Shown here in pieces: positions 21,559 through 31,898 of a DNA stretch of 64,000 bases. The position numbers were made by a program, and so were the translations under genes. The stretch's first letter is position 1, and the number at the start of each line of letters is the position of its first letter. Source of the DNA: Bolinopsis microptera (Eukaryota; Ctenophora; Tentaculata; Lobata; Bolinopsidae); the NCBI RefSeq assembly GCF_026151205.1, contig NC_087080.1, positions 16,281,337 through 16,345,336 on the forward strand, in the 5' to 3' direction. Below the pieces are notes generated by a model. That model saw only the letters and a program-made list of their open reading frames with translations, ran no database searches and was not told the DNA's origin.

Positions 21559-24230
21559 CTGCACAATTGCGTAGATGTGGGGGTGGTGACTCTGTACTGT
21601 AGCAACTAGAGATGTAGGAAGATAATCAGCTATTCGACCATGGTCTGTCAGACTTCTAAACGCATCTTCATCTAAATCCTGGAATATCTCCAATGTCCTG
21701 GTGATATATTATATAAATCAACAGAATGGAATCGGAACTTGTTCTAGTACTTGCATACATAGCATGCGACGTGGACGTTCTTGATAAAATTGTTTATAAG
21801 CAGTGTAATGGTTAAAATACCAACTTAAGGAAGTTGCACTTCCTCTTGTGCTCCGTAAGAAGTGCGCGGTAGACAGCCCGCCCATTTCCGCGTCTGTCCA
21901 GCACAATAAACTCCGTCTCCTCAGTGCACACTACAGTAGCTGTCCTCCTCTCCATGTGTAACAGTGCTACGTGCTGCGGGATAACGCTCTCAATAAGTTA
22001 AGGGGGCAGGGGGGGGTCTTCATGGAAATTTTCTCAAAATCGACTTTTTAGTTGTTTCTGATAGAGGGGAGAAATATCTATCAGATGCTTTTGATCCCGT
22101 GGAAAAATATCATTCCTAGCCGAAATCATTGCCGGTCATAGGTCAGCGTGTGAGTGTAATTGTATTGCGCAAGCGATTTTTGATTGCGTGCCCTGAAAAT
22201 CGAGTCTAAAAATCTATCTCCTCCTACATTTTTTGAGCAATCACCCTGAAACTTCCAGGATATGTTCTATGGATAATTTAGAAGAGATGAGCCGGGCAGA
22301 ATTTTGAGATAGGCCTTTAAAAATTGTGTATTCGATTTTGAAAATCTTGGACCTCGTTTTTTGATGATTTTTCGAGGTCCACGATTTTCAAAATCGAATA
22401 AAAAATTTTTAAAGGCCTATCTCAAAATTCTACCCAGCTCATCTCTTCTAAATGATCCCTAGAACATATCCTGAAAGTTTCAGGGTGTTTGCTCTAAAAA
22501 TGTAGGAGAAGATAGATTTTTAGACTCGATTTTCAGGGCACGCGATCAAAAATCGCTCGCGCAATACAATTACACACACGCGCTGACCTATGACCGGCAA
22601 TAATTTCGGCTAGGAACGATATTTTTCCACGGGATTAAAAGCATCTGATAGATATTACTCCCCTCTATCAGAAACAACTAAAAAGTCGATTTTGAGAAAA
22701 TTTCCATGAAGACCCCCCCCCCCTGCCCCCTTAAACAGGAGCAGGGAGCAGAGTTTCAATGAATTTGTTGTTTTATTTTATATAGACGTATAATATATAG
22801 TAAACCTCATGTTTCAGGTCCCAGTGTAGGAGTGGCCAGTTTTAAGTTTAAGTTTTACTGCTACTGATTACAGGTAAACCGCATATAATATGCCAAAACT
22901 GTCAAATATGTGTTCACCCCCAAAATTTTGGTTGAACTTACCCCAAAATCTTGCCCGGTGCCGAGTTTGGGTAAGTCTTTTTCATCCATTGCATCGGCCA
23001 TAGTATTGCTGTTTCTTAGTTCAACTTGACCGGAATATATAAAATAGTAATGCCTTCCAGGATCTCCTCTTCGGACTATTGTACGATTCTTGCCATGTCT
23101 GAATGATTATTTAAGTTGAATTCATTAGTTATTTTAGCGAGTGATACCAGTATGATAGCTTTAGCTCGGCTTTTAGTTTTAAACATTGGTGGACCAATAT
23201 GAACAAAAAATTATTTTGCGGACGGCCGCTCAATTTCCCGACCCAATTCATTTTCATATCTCATTTCAGCTCCCAACCCTCACAACATGATTGACTAGAA
23301 TCCGTGCATAATAATAATTTATAATTGATTCGACCATTTTACTGCAACGTTGAACGTATCTTAATTCTTAGATAGTTACCCAAACAACAATAATATGGGC
23401 AGTACCAAAATCTAAAAGCACCAGTACAGCAATAACTAAGCTTAACCAACTAGCAACGGACAACCAAATCCTCTCTCCCCCCCTCCCACACGGAAGGCGC
23501 GGACAGAAGCGGATTGCTACCCTGGCATACCATCAAATTATATCTCGATTTCTAAAGTTCTAACCCCTAAAGATAATTTGAGCAGCTGCACCCCGATGGA
23601 CAATGATGATTCACCAAGTTGCACCCCCCCCGGCCCCCCGGGGGGGGGGGGGGGGGGGGGGGGGTGGGGGGGTGCAAAATGTATACATAACATATAATTA
23701 CTAAAATCTCACTTTTCGTATCTAGCATATCTGGACATGATGATCTGCATGGATTTAGTCATATTTCTAAACTCCTTGAGATGCCTCAGAGCGACCCAAA
23801 CATGACGAATTTGTTCCTCGGTCCTTGTCATCCAGGGGGATTGCAAAACATTCCTTGCTTCTTTTTCCATACGATACTGGGATACAAAATTTGTTATAAA
23901 ATATAACGAGTCGAGCATAATAATAATATCGACTAAAAATAATGCTATGACAAAAATTAAAAATGGCCGCATTCTTCTATCCAGTAAAAAGCACTTTTGA
24001 TAGAAATCACGTTGTACAAACTGCAAAACAAATACCTGGAATTCTTTAGGGGAATACAGCTTGGGATCGAATGACAGTGGATGGAGAGGTATTTGTGAAC
24101 TGAACCCCCCATCATGAGCTAGCCTCTCCACATGCACTGGCCGGCCTGTGTCTCGGGCATGTTGCCGGAACACATTTATCGCCCTTATCATACGACAAAC
24201 CTTGGGTTTTTCATTGACAAAACATTTCAT
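21559..24230 (-). CDS. CNBD2: CNBD2-like cyclic-nucleotide-binding-domain protein, partial
   Basis: Exons in agreeing phase: about 24230-23713 (ends phase 2), 23098-22942 (phase 2 to 0), 21973-21825 (0 to 2), 21697-21559 (2 to 0). The first carries KVCRMIRAINVFRQHA, a hydrophobic stretch (PFLIFVIALFLVDIIIMLDS) and SPWMTRTEEQIRHVWVALRH ending SRYARYEK. The second has the cNMP-fold start IVRRGDPGRHYYFIYSGQVE. The third ends the fold with ERRTATVVCTEETEFIVLDR. The fourth starts a second domain, FQDLDEDAFRSLTDHGRIADY. Order and spacing match vertebrate CNBD2, a sperm and cilia-related protein with cNMP-binding folds. The usual phosphate-binding GE..RA(A/T) pattern is only partly kept (DFG, then RRTAT), so cAMP binding is uncertain. 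The 3' end was not found. A 729-bp fold-back element fills the intron between exons two and three. Confidence 0.8.
22002..22730. mobile_element. 729-bp fold-back element, TTAA-flanked, poly-G ends
   Basis: Nearly the whole element is one palindrome centred near 22365 with arms of about 350 bp. It is flanked by TTAA (21998-22001 and 22731-22734). The ends read GGGGGCAGGGGGGGGTCTTC and its complement. TTAA duplication is the signature of piggyBac-type transposases. No coding frame. Its edge lies about 25 bp upstream (in the transcript sense) of the acceptor CCCGCAG at 21974 of the CNBD2-like gene. Degraded relatives lie at 30984-31220 and 37650-37740. Confidence 0.9.
23624..23684. repeat. C-tract/G-tract palindrome with TTGCAC ends
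   Basis: TTGCACCCCCCC, a short GGCC-containing C/G block and a G run of about 30 end in GGTGGGGGGGTGCAA, an inverted structure of about 60 bp between CNBD2-like exons. It may be a minimal member of the poly-G-ended element class. Homopolymer lengths may be unreliable in assembly. Confidence 0.7.
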
Positions 24231-24509
24231 ATGAGATTAAGATAATATCTTAATTAGATGCGAGCTGTATGATAGGTAGAGAAATAAGTAGAGGTAAAAC
24301 TGATGTACTACTCAAATCTCAATACTCATGCATCATTTATGCATCAGTTTTGCCTCCACTCATTACTTAAAAAATATAAGCTGAAAATGCGAACCATTGT
24401 TACTAGCTTTCTAAATCGGTCGAGTCCACGTCCACCGTAATGACCAAAAATCTGTAAATACAAAATCAGTTAAAAACTTTATTTAATTAACGAAATAATA
24501 TCTTATCTT

Positions 24510-24734
24510 ACAATAGTCAGTATGCGACATTTCTACTGCACTGACAGTATAAACTGTAATATTCATTAAATCACTTTTTAATAACTTGCTTACCCCTTGG
24601 TAAGCTTCATGTACTTCCAAATCTGGATCCATTGTATATTTTTGACCAATATTCCGCATAGCACATCCCCATTTCATCGCCCTTGCTAGCGTCCTGATCA
24701 ATATACACAATATGTTTATAAGACATCGCATCAT
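24510..24734 (-). CDS. possible upstream exon, relation to CNBD2-like gene unclear
   Basis: A minus-strand frame opens with MMRCLINILCILIRTLARAM and includes KYTMDPDLEVHEAYQGVSKL, ending at a good donor GACTATT|GTAAGA (phase 1). A good acceptor TTTCATTTCAG lies just before it at about 24749. A second frame through the same segment (MSYKHIVYIDQDASKGDEMG) is also open for 47 codons. Neither continues in phase into the exon at 24230, so this may be a 5' extension of CNBD2, a separate small gene, or chance. Confidence 0.3.
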
Positions 24735-24812
24735 CTCTCAAAAGCAGCTGAAATGAAACCACCCCAAATTTGCTTCATTTGGGCCATAACAAGAATGTTA
24801 GATTTCATCCCT

Positions 24813-24900
24813 TTTCAAGTTTAATGGCTCAGTTGGTAAATCTTCTTGCTTGTTAATCGCGAGGTAACAGGTTCGATTCCCAGCGAGCTACCACCCATGG
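24813..24900 (+). mobile_element. tRNA-derived SINE head (degenerate tRNA-like sequence)
   Basis: It has a good A box (TGGCTCAGTTGG at 24824) and a perfect B box (GGTTCGATTCC near 24870), the internal RNA polymerase III promoter of tRNA genes. The predicted acceptor and T stems do not pair, so it is not a working tRNA. The downstream sequence to about 25060 (CCATGGGGTGCAGGTCGG, a C17 tract, then unrelated sequence) would be the SINE body. Confidence 0.6.
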
Positions 24901-25073
24901 GGTGCAGGTCGGTGACGCTCAGCTAAGGATTCAGAGTGATCTATGCAACCCCCCCCCCCCCCCGGACCACATAGCAAAATACTCGAGAAACCTGGTGTGA
25001 GGGTTAAATGAGGAGCTGCATATTGCAGCAAAGTCTAAGGCGAAGAAAGTATGGTAACTACACACTACCTTAA

Positions 25074-26585
25074 GGCCAGAGGGGGGGGGGGGGGTAAATG
25101 GCACTTTTGTAGTTTTTGCATATTTGATAATAGCTACTGGAGACGAGCAAAAAGAAAAAAAACCGGATCAAAATCTGACCTTGCGCTTCTGAGATATCGC
25201 GCGCTCAATTTTGAGGTTTACCTGTAATTACATGTTAAACTGGAACTTTAAACGGCTGTAACTTTTTTGACATTTCGATTCCTTAGTTGAGAAAACCGGC
25301 CAATCCCTGATCTTGAGGTTTGGTACAGTGGTTCCTTGGACAATTATCCTCATTTATGATGCAGCGATTTTTTTAATTTGACTCAGTTCTCGAATTATGA
25401 GGTTAACCATGTCAAAAATTCGGAAAATTTAGCTGGTTAACCTCATAATTCGAGAAACGAGTCAAATAAAAAAAATCGCTGCATCTAATATCTAGATAGT
25501 TGTCCAAGGAACCACTGTACCAAATCTTAATATCGGGGAGTGGCTGGTTTTCTCAACTAAGGAACTGAAAGTCACAAAATGTGTTTTGAGATAGATGCAA
25601 TTTAGTGTTTTCAAAATTTTGAATATTCACTGGAATGTATCACAGTTCGTTAGTTAGGACTTTTTATACACTTAATAACGTTTGCTTGATCAGACCTGGC
25701 CGTCCCCTAAATGATTTTAGCCACTTTCAGTAGTTAATGTCCTTGTATTGTAAAAAATGAGGTTAACCAAGACTTCCTGTAAACACTAACTGCTTAAAAT
25801 TTGGTTGTTAACCTCGCTTTAGACCATATAATAGTGGGATTGGTTTATCAATATGTTATTATATATTTAGTAAAACATTTGCACAGTATAACGATTAAGT
25901 TTTTGAGGTTAACATGTAATTGACTGGTCAGATATTCAAAAAATGAGAGGTTAACCTCATTTTTTAGCCATTTACGGGTAAAATCTTCTACTAAAATATG
26001 GTCAGTTCAAATCACCTTTGTCACGTGATTATAGTTGTAGGCATTGTGATACCAATAGATACCTCACTTCGATATTGTGGTACATAACATAAGTAAGAAT
26101 CGTATGTATACTCCCTACGGTACCAAAATGTGATGGTTAACCTCATTTTTTTCATTTTCCCAAGATAAAAGAAAGTCAATCGACACGTCATCTATTTAGA
26201 AATGTGTATACCGTAAACTTACGATGAAAATAGTAACTCTATCATTTGATCTATTCTCGCTATATCTAAAAGACGAGGTTAACCTCATTTAATCACGTTT
26301 GGATATTACTTTTTCTGATAATTATGAACCTAAAATTTAGAGTTTACATTTGCTGACCGAAATAACGAAAAATTATGGCGTGGAATAAAATATTAACCTC
26401 AATTTTATTAACCTCAATGTTGTATAGTCAATTTTGCGAAAATTGGTTAACCTCAATTATAAAATAAAGTTAATCAGCTACAAATATGTGAATAGCGGCA
26501 ATGTTTTTGTCATTCAAAATTAAATCGATTTAGAAAATAATATTTTGGTAGAATTTTTTGACCCCTTACCCCCCCCCCTCTGGCC
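25074..26585. mobile_element. 1.5 kb TTAA-flanked element with poly-G ends and GAGGTTAACCTC repeats
   Basis: Inverted ends GGCCAGAGGGGGGG...TAA are flanked by TTAA (25070-25073 and 26586-26589). A palindrome of about 150-bp arms is centred near 25425. The 12-bp palindrome GAGGTTAACCTC or its half recurs at least ten times (25398, 25437, 25761, 25805, 25906, 25950, 26131, 26274, 26394, 26445). No transposase frame. Its right TTAA is shared with the next element. Confidence 0.85.
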
Positions 26586-26589
26586 TTAA

Positions 26590-27761
26590 GGGGGGGGGGG
26601 GGGGGGGTTCACCCTGATTTTTTTGTGAAACTTGGTTTCGAGATAGCAGTTGACCAACAAACTAGGACCAGTGACCGAACTTTTGAGGGGGTCCCGGACC
26701 CCAACCGCCAAACGGTGCCCGCGGGGCAGCCACGCCCATAATTCTAAATTTAGCAGTGCAAATTTTGGAATTTGGCCGCCAAATTTTTTTAAAGGCCTAA
26801 CTCAAAATTCTGTCCCAAAACTTAAGGTCATGAGACAATTCTACGTTGATTCTAAAAATTTCATGAAAAAATATTGAAACCCTATTGAGTTCTATTGTTT
26901 TGAGCGAAGTCAGTTTTGCAAATATCGCGAACTGAGATATGGGCAATTTTGTTCATTTTTTGCGATTATTTGATTATAGAATCCACAATTATGTAGATAC
27001 TGAGCTGATAATCTCTACTATAATTCAGAGAATTATTTCTGCTGTATGTATGTACGACCACCCACGTGCAAATTTGATGAAAAATAGGAATTTAGGTAAC
27101 AACCAAAAGGTTCCATAGCAACGGTGTTTTAATGCACACATGCACGTGCAAAGATTGTTTTAACGTCATTTTGATCGGTTTTGTGGTAATTACGTTGTGT
27201 TTAAAGTGTTTTATATTTAAATCGGCTGTATCTTCGGTTGAGATCATGGATATTTTATGATGCGATTAAAATTTTCTTTCAAAGAATACTACTAGCTTCG
27301 TCCCTGTTACCACGGGCTTTCTAGTCATAGATAATGTGTAGTATAGGCTTACCTTCCATATAAAGTTGGTTTCATTCAAAAATATTGATATTTGACCAAT
27401 TTATGGGCCAAAATCGATCAAATTTGGTGCGTATGCCCAAATATGGTCATATGGTTTTTTGCTCATAACTCAGTCATTTTTTGTCCAATCTTGATGAAAA
27501 TTCATATACGAGTTCAGGGAACCACTAGCTACAAGTAGAGCACCTAAAATCTGGATTTTGGGCATGTTCAGGGTATTTTGCTAAATTGGGCCTAATTTGG
27601 ACCAAATATGGGCGTGGCTGCCCCGCGGGCACCGTGTGGCGGTTGGGGTCCGGGACCCCCTCAAAAGTTCGGTCACTGGTCCTAGTTTGTTGGTCAACTG
27701 CTATCTCGAAACCAAGTTTCACAAAAAAATCAGGGTGAACCCCCCCCCCCCCCCCCCCCCC
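26590..27761. mobile_element. 1.17 kb TTAA-flanked element with long inverted ends and G/C tracts
   Basis: The ends are runs of about 18-22 G (left) and C (right), followed by inverted arms of about 150 bp that include TTCACCCTGATTTTTTTGTG and GGGGTCCGGGACCCC-type sequence (26590-26745 and 27596-27761). TTAA lies on both sides (26586-26589, 27762-27765). The open frames 26650-26877 and 27597-27806 are mirror images within the arms and not genes. It abuts the preceding element with a single common TTAA. Confidence 0.85.
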
Positions 27762-27930
27762 TTAACCGTAACTGGCCAAATAAATCCTTCGGCTTCCTGT
27801 AATTGACTGGTTGCACAAGTTGTGTAACAATGTGGTTGTTGGAATGTCCGAAGTAAAATAAGAGTTAGATTAAAAATTGTAAAAAGTATTTATAATCAAT
27901 ATCATATTACAACTTATGAAGTGTCTTACT

Positions 27931-28058
27931 CAATCATAAAGGTACAGGTACAGGTAAGTTGCGGCTATTAATATACTGTATTAATTCACAATACTCAATC
28001 ATAAAGGTACAGGTACAGGTAAGTTGCGGCTATTAATATACTGTATTAATTCACAATA
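27931..28058. repeat. 64-bp direct duplication
   Basis: Two adjacent near-identical copies contain CTCAATCATAAAGGTACAGG and GTAAGTTGCGG and end in ATTCACAATAC. The last bases of each copy match the end of the minus-strand coding exon at 28046-28121 (GTATTGTGAATTAA), so the stop-codon end of that gene lies within the duplication. Confidence 0.85.
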
Positions 28059-29084
28059 CGTCCAAACGTCCACTCGTTAGCTGCCTTATTCTCAGCAGCT
28101 GACAAAAATTGAACTACCTGGCTGACTTGATACAAAAAGAATACCTGTGAATATTTCATGGGTAGAAAAAACCATAAACTAGTAACCTTGTTGCCTGCAC
28201 AATAGCAATAATTGTAACTGCACAATAGCAATAATTGTAACTGCACATCCACACAATAGCAATAATTGTAACTGCACAAGAGCAATAATTGTAACTGCAC
28301 ATCTGCACAAGAGCAGTAATTGTAACTGCACATCTACACAAGAGCAGTAATTGTAACTGCACATCTACACAAGAGCAGTAATTGTAACTGCACATCTACA
28401 CATTTTTGTGAACAAACTGATATAAATCCCATCTGCACAAAATTGTATGTTGTCTGCACCTTGCAGGTAGATCGGATCTCACCTTTTGACATATATAGAT
28501 CTATACAGATCTATATTCTATACAGCTATACGGCTACGTTATCAAAATTATTCGATTCATGTTCTTAGTTCTGATGTTCAATACATTCACAAGAAAATTC
28601 TAACTATGTATTTTTTAATGTTTCTGGGGCAAAATTTGTATTGATCCCGTTTATTGCGACAAGGTAAAAGGTTCTTATCAGGAAAGGAATTGTTGTACGT
28701 TTCAATGTAACAACATCGCATTCATTATCTCAAATCCTTGCAAGTGCTCTCTAATTAACAATATCACGTTCAACCACAGAACATTAACAGCTTCTGTCGT
28801 GTGTTCACTGTATTCAGTTGATGTCGCTGTGTCATGAAACGATCCAACACAACCTTAAAATGTATGTGGCATATAGTTACAAAGTTGACCTAATAGTAAT
28901 ATCCACTTTTTAAACAAGTGTAGGTATTTAAAGGGATGCTGAATATCTGTATATGTCACCTGAAGGAGCCTTTCTGCTTGAGAGTAGGCAAGTCTTCGAA
29001 CCTCACTTTAGTGGGACTCAGCGTTCTCTTTCGTCTCTTCATATCATTTGAACACCCATACTGGACTGGTTTCAGACTCTTCAT
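28046..29084 (-). CDS. small two-exon gene (about 66 aa) with a KVRF motif
   Basis: Exon 1, 29084-28960, starts with ATG shortly after ATAATTCAG and ends TTCAG|GTGACA in phase 2. Exon 2, 28121-28046, follows a strong acceptor (TTCTTTTTGTATCAAGTCAG) in phase 2 and ends with TAA. The protein has a basic patch (DMKRRKRT) followed by SPTKVRFEDLP and a second-exon segment VVQFLSAAENKAANEWTFGR. KVRF fits the [RK]-V-x-F docking motif of protein phosphatase 1 partners, and the order basic patch, RVxF, acidic is common among small PP1 regulators. That role is inference and no family is recognised. The intron carries a 36-bp minisatellite. Unseen exons could lie between the two. Confidence 0.5.
28195..28400. 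repeat. minisatellite, TAATTGTAACTGCACA units
   Basis: About eight units of 24-36 bp built on GCA(C/G)AATAATTGTAACTGCAC, with ACATCTACACAAGAGCAG added in the longer units. It lies in the intron of the small minus-strand gene. Minus-strand frames (YNYC repeats) are artefacts. Confidence 0.9.
28640..28745 (+). repeat. dispersed repeat, copy 1 (second at about 62965-63065)
   Basis: About 95 bp from CCCGTTTATTGCGACAAG through CGTTTCAATGTAACAACATC matches, with scattered differences, the segment near 62970. Both are in the same orientation. It is probably a transposon fragment. Confidence 0.6.
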
Positions 29085-29952
29085 ATTACTGAATTATATT
29101 TATTTTCATCACTTTTATCATGATCATATTAGTTTACTGTATATCAAATAGGTTCGATAGATTCATTCTGCACGCATCAGCTTGCATTAGATTCATTTAA
29201 AAAAGGAGGCACTATTTGTCTTTCAATAAAACTAGTTTACCGCATTAAGGTATTTTTAAGAATCATTTTTGTCGGTAAGATCCTGTTTTATAATAATAAT
29301 AATAAAACTAGGTAGCGACAATGCAATAATGACAAATCTATTAATATATGCATTAAGTGTATGTAATAACAAATGACTGACATTTTTAATACAAGCTTCT
29401 ATTCACGGGATAGCCAGTTACCTGGCAACGCCAGCTCATGATGCTTCTCCAAGCTCACACAAGTGTCAGCAAGGAGGAAGATATTCATGCATTTCTGCAC
29501 GAGGAGCCCATCACAGCTACCAACAATTAATTTATTAAGGTCTAGGCCTTGGATTATGATTAATCATGCTTAACCCATCGTTACAGTAGTGTAATGCTGC
29601 CAATATTGATCGAGAAGTTTTCATTCTATCGCTTCTCATATACAAATATAATGGAAGATATGTGGAAAATTGCATTTAATCGAGACAAATAAATTCGTTT
29701 AATAGTCAATTTACAATTTACCTATTTTTTTATACACTGACAAATGATCGAAATTTGCGGTCTTCATTAATAACTATAGCCAATTGATTCCAACAAAGGC
29801 TATAATTGATATTATTGTAGTACTATCAAAAGTTAAATCTTGATTATGATAATATGAATAATTAAAATGATTTTAGATCAACATCTGACGTTTACAATTG
29901 AAATTATTTTGGGCCATTAAGCAGGAAAGACCACTATCCGCGATGATATGTC

Positions 29953-30387
29953 CTATGAAGTTGAACTTCCATAATCTGCACCCCCAGATTTTACCAATAT
30001 TTCTTTTACCTTTTCATAATCTAACTCTAACAGATCATTTGCCTCAATAACTTTAGCACGCTGTTCGAAAATATTGTCAATCTCTGAACGAGGCAACAGC
30101 ATTTTACCCTTTTTCACCGCAGAAATTCCTGGGCCAGCCCAAGTGATTAACACAAACTTTTCTCGTCGGCTTACTTCGTCGCCGGTAATTATCTTAATGT
30201 AGACAAAACACATGTCATTTTCTCCGAGATACTGGAATAATTCGTCATATTCTTTTCCTTTCCTGGCTAGTTTAAGCTTGCTGTCGCTAGTGACAGTCAT
30301 CAATGCCCATACTTGAGAAGTGTTGTGAGGATCTCGAACATAATCTCTTGCCTGCTCAATCCTTTTTAGTTCACTTGGAGTTGTCAT
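29953..30387 (-). CDS. COTL1: coactosin-like actin-binding protein (ADF-H domain)
   Basis: A single coding exon of 144 residues, close to the 142 of vertebrate coactosin-like protein. It aligns along its whole length: YVRDPHNTSQVWALM near the start, a central GDEVSRREKFVLITWAGPG matching the family's characteristic segment, and a C-terminal LVKSGGADYG tail. Coactosins are single ADF-homology-domain proteins that bind F-actin in the cytoplasm and counter capping. The start is the ATG at 30387. An acceptor TTTATTTACAG at about 30408 gives a 5' leader of only some 20 nt, so there is a leader intron or trans-splice site. That leader contains a tiny upstream frame, ATG AAA CGA TAG. No sign of damage. 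Confidence 0.95.
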   Translation of the reverse strand: MTTPSELKRIEQARDYVRDPHNTSQVWALMTVTSDSKLKLARKGKEYDELFQYLGENDMCFVYIKIITGDEVSRREKFVLITWAGPGISAVKKGKMLLPRSEIDNIFEQRAKVIEANDLLELDYEKVKEILVKSGGADYGSSTS

Positions 30388-30983
30388 GTTTCTATCGTTT
30401 CATGGAGCTGTAAATAAAAATGTATTTTCTTTTAAATTTCAATGACATGGTGAACTTCGACATTAAAGATATACCCAAAAAATATACTGTATTTAAGTCA
30501 TTCAAGCAGGACTTCAAGCTTAGTATGCAAATATTTAAACCATTCACTTCGATTATATTAGTTTAGAATTGATGGACAATTATTAGTTGGTTAATATCAA
30601 AATCATGCACTTCTATTATAATATCGGTTCAGAAATTATGAACAAATATTAGGAATATCATAAAAATTTAGACGTAAATGCTCTCACTGAGTAGAAGATG
30701 AGAGGGAGATGGAGATGGAGATGGAGAGGGCAACCCCTAGAATTGAAAGGGCTGGCACTTTGGAATTGGAAAAATTAGTTGATTTTAGAGGATATGCTGG
30801 TAAATTCTCTAAAAAGTTTCTGGAGTAAAATGCTAAGTCTAGTAAGTCAAATTGTCCCACAAACAACGATTTGGCGCCTCCTAAGGTGGCGCCCCTCGGC
30901 ATAGTTGGGTCAGCAAGGGGCCCTTCAATCTTCATTCCGCCATTGGTCAAAGGTTAGCGCTTATGTGAAATTTTATTGTGTGA

Positions 30984-31260
30984 GATAATTTCAATCGTGC
31001 CCTGAAAATCTAGTCTAAAAATCTATCTTCTACAACAGATTTTGTACAATTACCCTATCAGGATATGTTATAAGGATCATTTAGAAGAGATCGATTGGAA
31101 AGAATTTTGAAATAGTCATTTACAAGTTTTTTATTTGATTGTCAAAAAATACCAACCTTTGGCATTGCTCAGCGATAACTTTGGCTAGGTACAATATTTT
31201 CCAGAAAAGGAAGTAAGTCCAATTTTTCGAAATATGGCAATATTGGTATACAAATTTTCA
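30984..31260. mobile_element. degraded relative of the 729-bp fold-back element
   Basis: GTGCCCTGAAAATCTAGTCT, AAAAATCTATCTTCTACAAC, TTTAGAAGAGAT and TTTGGCTAGGTACAATATTT follow the order seen in one arm of the element at 22002-22730, with many substitutions and the centre lost. From 31157 to 31250 the sequence nearly repeats 37654-37740. Confidence 0.6.
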
Positions 31261-31520
31261 GTATAAAATTCTCTACAACATTTAAGCTACATATTAATGT
31301 TGGAGACGTTGTCGCATGCAGTCTCAAGGAAGTACGTACCAGTTGAGAAACATTATGTTCGGTTTTTCTTAAATAATTTCTAAGAGAAGGACGTAAGTCC
31401 GAACTTACTTTCTTTTCTGAGAAAATCTTGAAAAATTTCTGAGATAAGGAAATAAGTCCGTGGACTTACTTCCTTTTCTAAAGTAAATGATTTGTGATAG
31501 GAAGAAGTAGCTGGACTAAC
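31200..31520. repeat. GGAAGTAAGTCC repeats in both orientations
   Basis: AAAAGGAAGTAAGTCC or close variants occur near 31204, 31386, 31396 (inverted), 31448, 31462 (inverted) and 31500, inside the degraded element. They could be transposase-binding subterminal repeats or small hairpins. Between 31260 and 31886 no gene is seen. Confidence 0.5.
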
Positions 31521-31898
31521 TTCCTATCAAAAGATACTAAAAACGGAATTTTAGATTGCGATTTCCAAAAAAGATTATAACTTAACAGCCGATCGATATT
31601 TTCGCATGAAATTTTCAGGATCGATGTATAATTACATTTCAATTTTATGTTGGTGATCAAAATTTTCATTTAGGCCTCAACAAAAATTTGGTGGTCGATT
31701 TCCAAAAAACGCTGGATGTATTTTAGTCACAAAACATAAATATGATGAGCATTTATTGAGCTGTTAATCGCAAAGAATATTTTGTTTAGGTATATATTTT
31801 AGATCAAGTTTCTTTTTATCAAAATATCGATCAGTTATATCACTTTATACACTCAAATCTTTCAAAATTGGTGGGTTTGCCCAAATATGGACATACTA

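Noticed and set aside
23713-24060. A 15-nt intron within the CNBD2-like exon (CAG|GTATTT...TTGCAG)
   Set aside because: Far too short for splicing; the frame is open through it.
24813-24900. Functional tRNA gene
   Set aside because: A and B boxes are good but the acceptor and T stems do not pair, so a SINE head is more likely.
26650-27806. Two frames sharing reverse-complement sequence
   Set aside because: They are the mirror-image arms of one inverted-repeat element.
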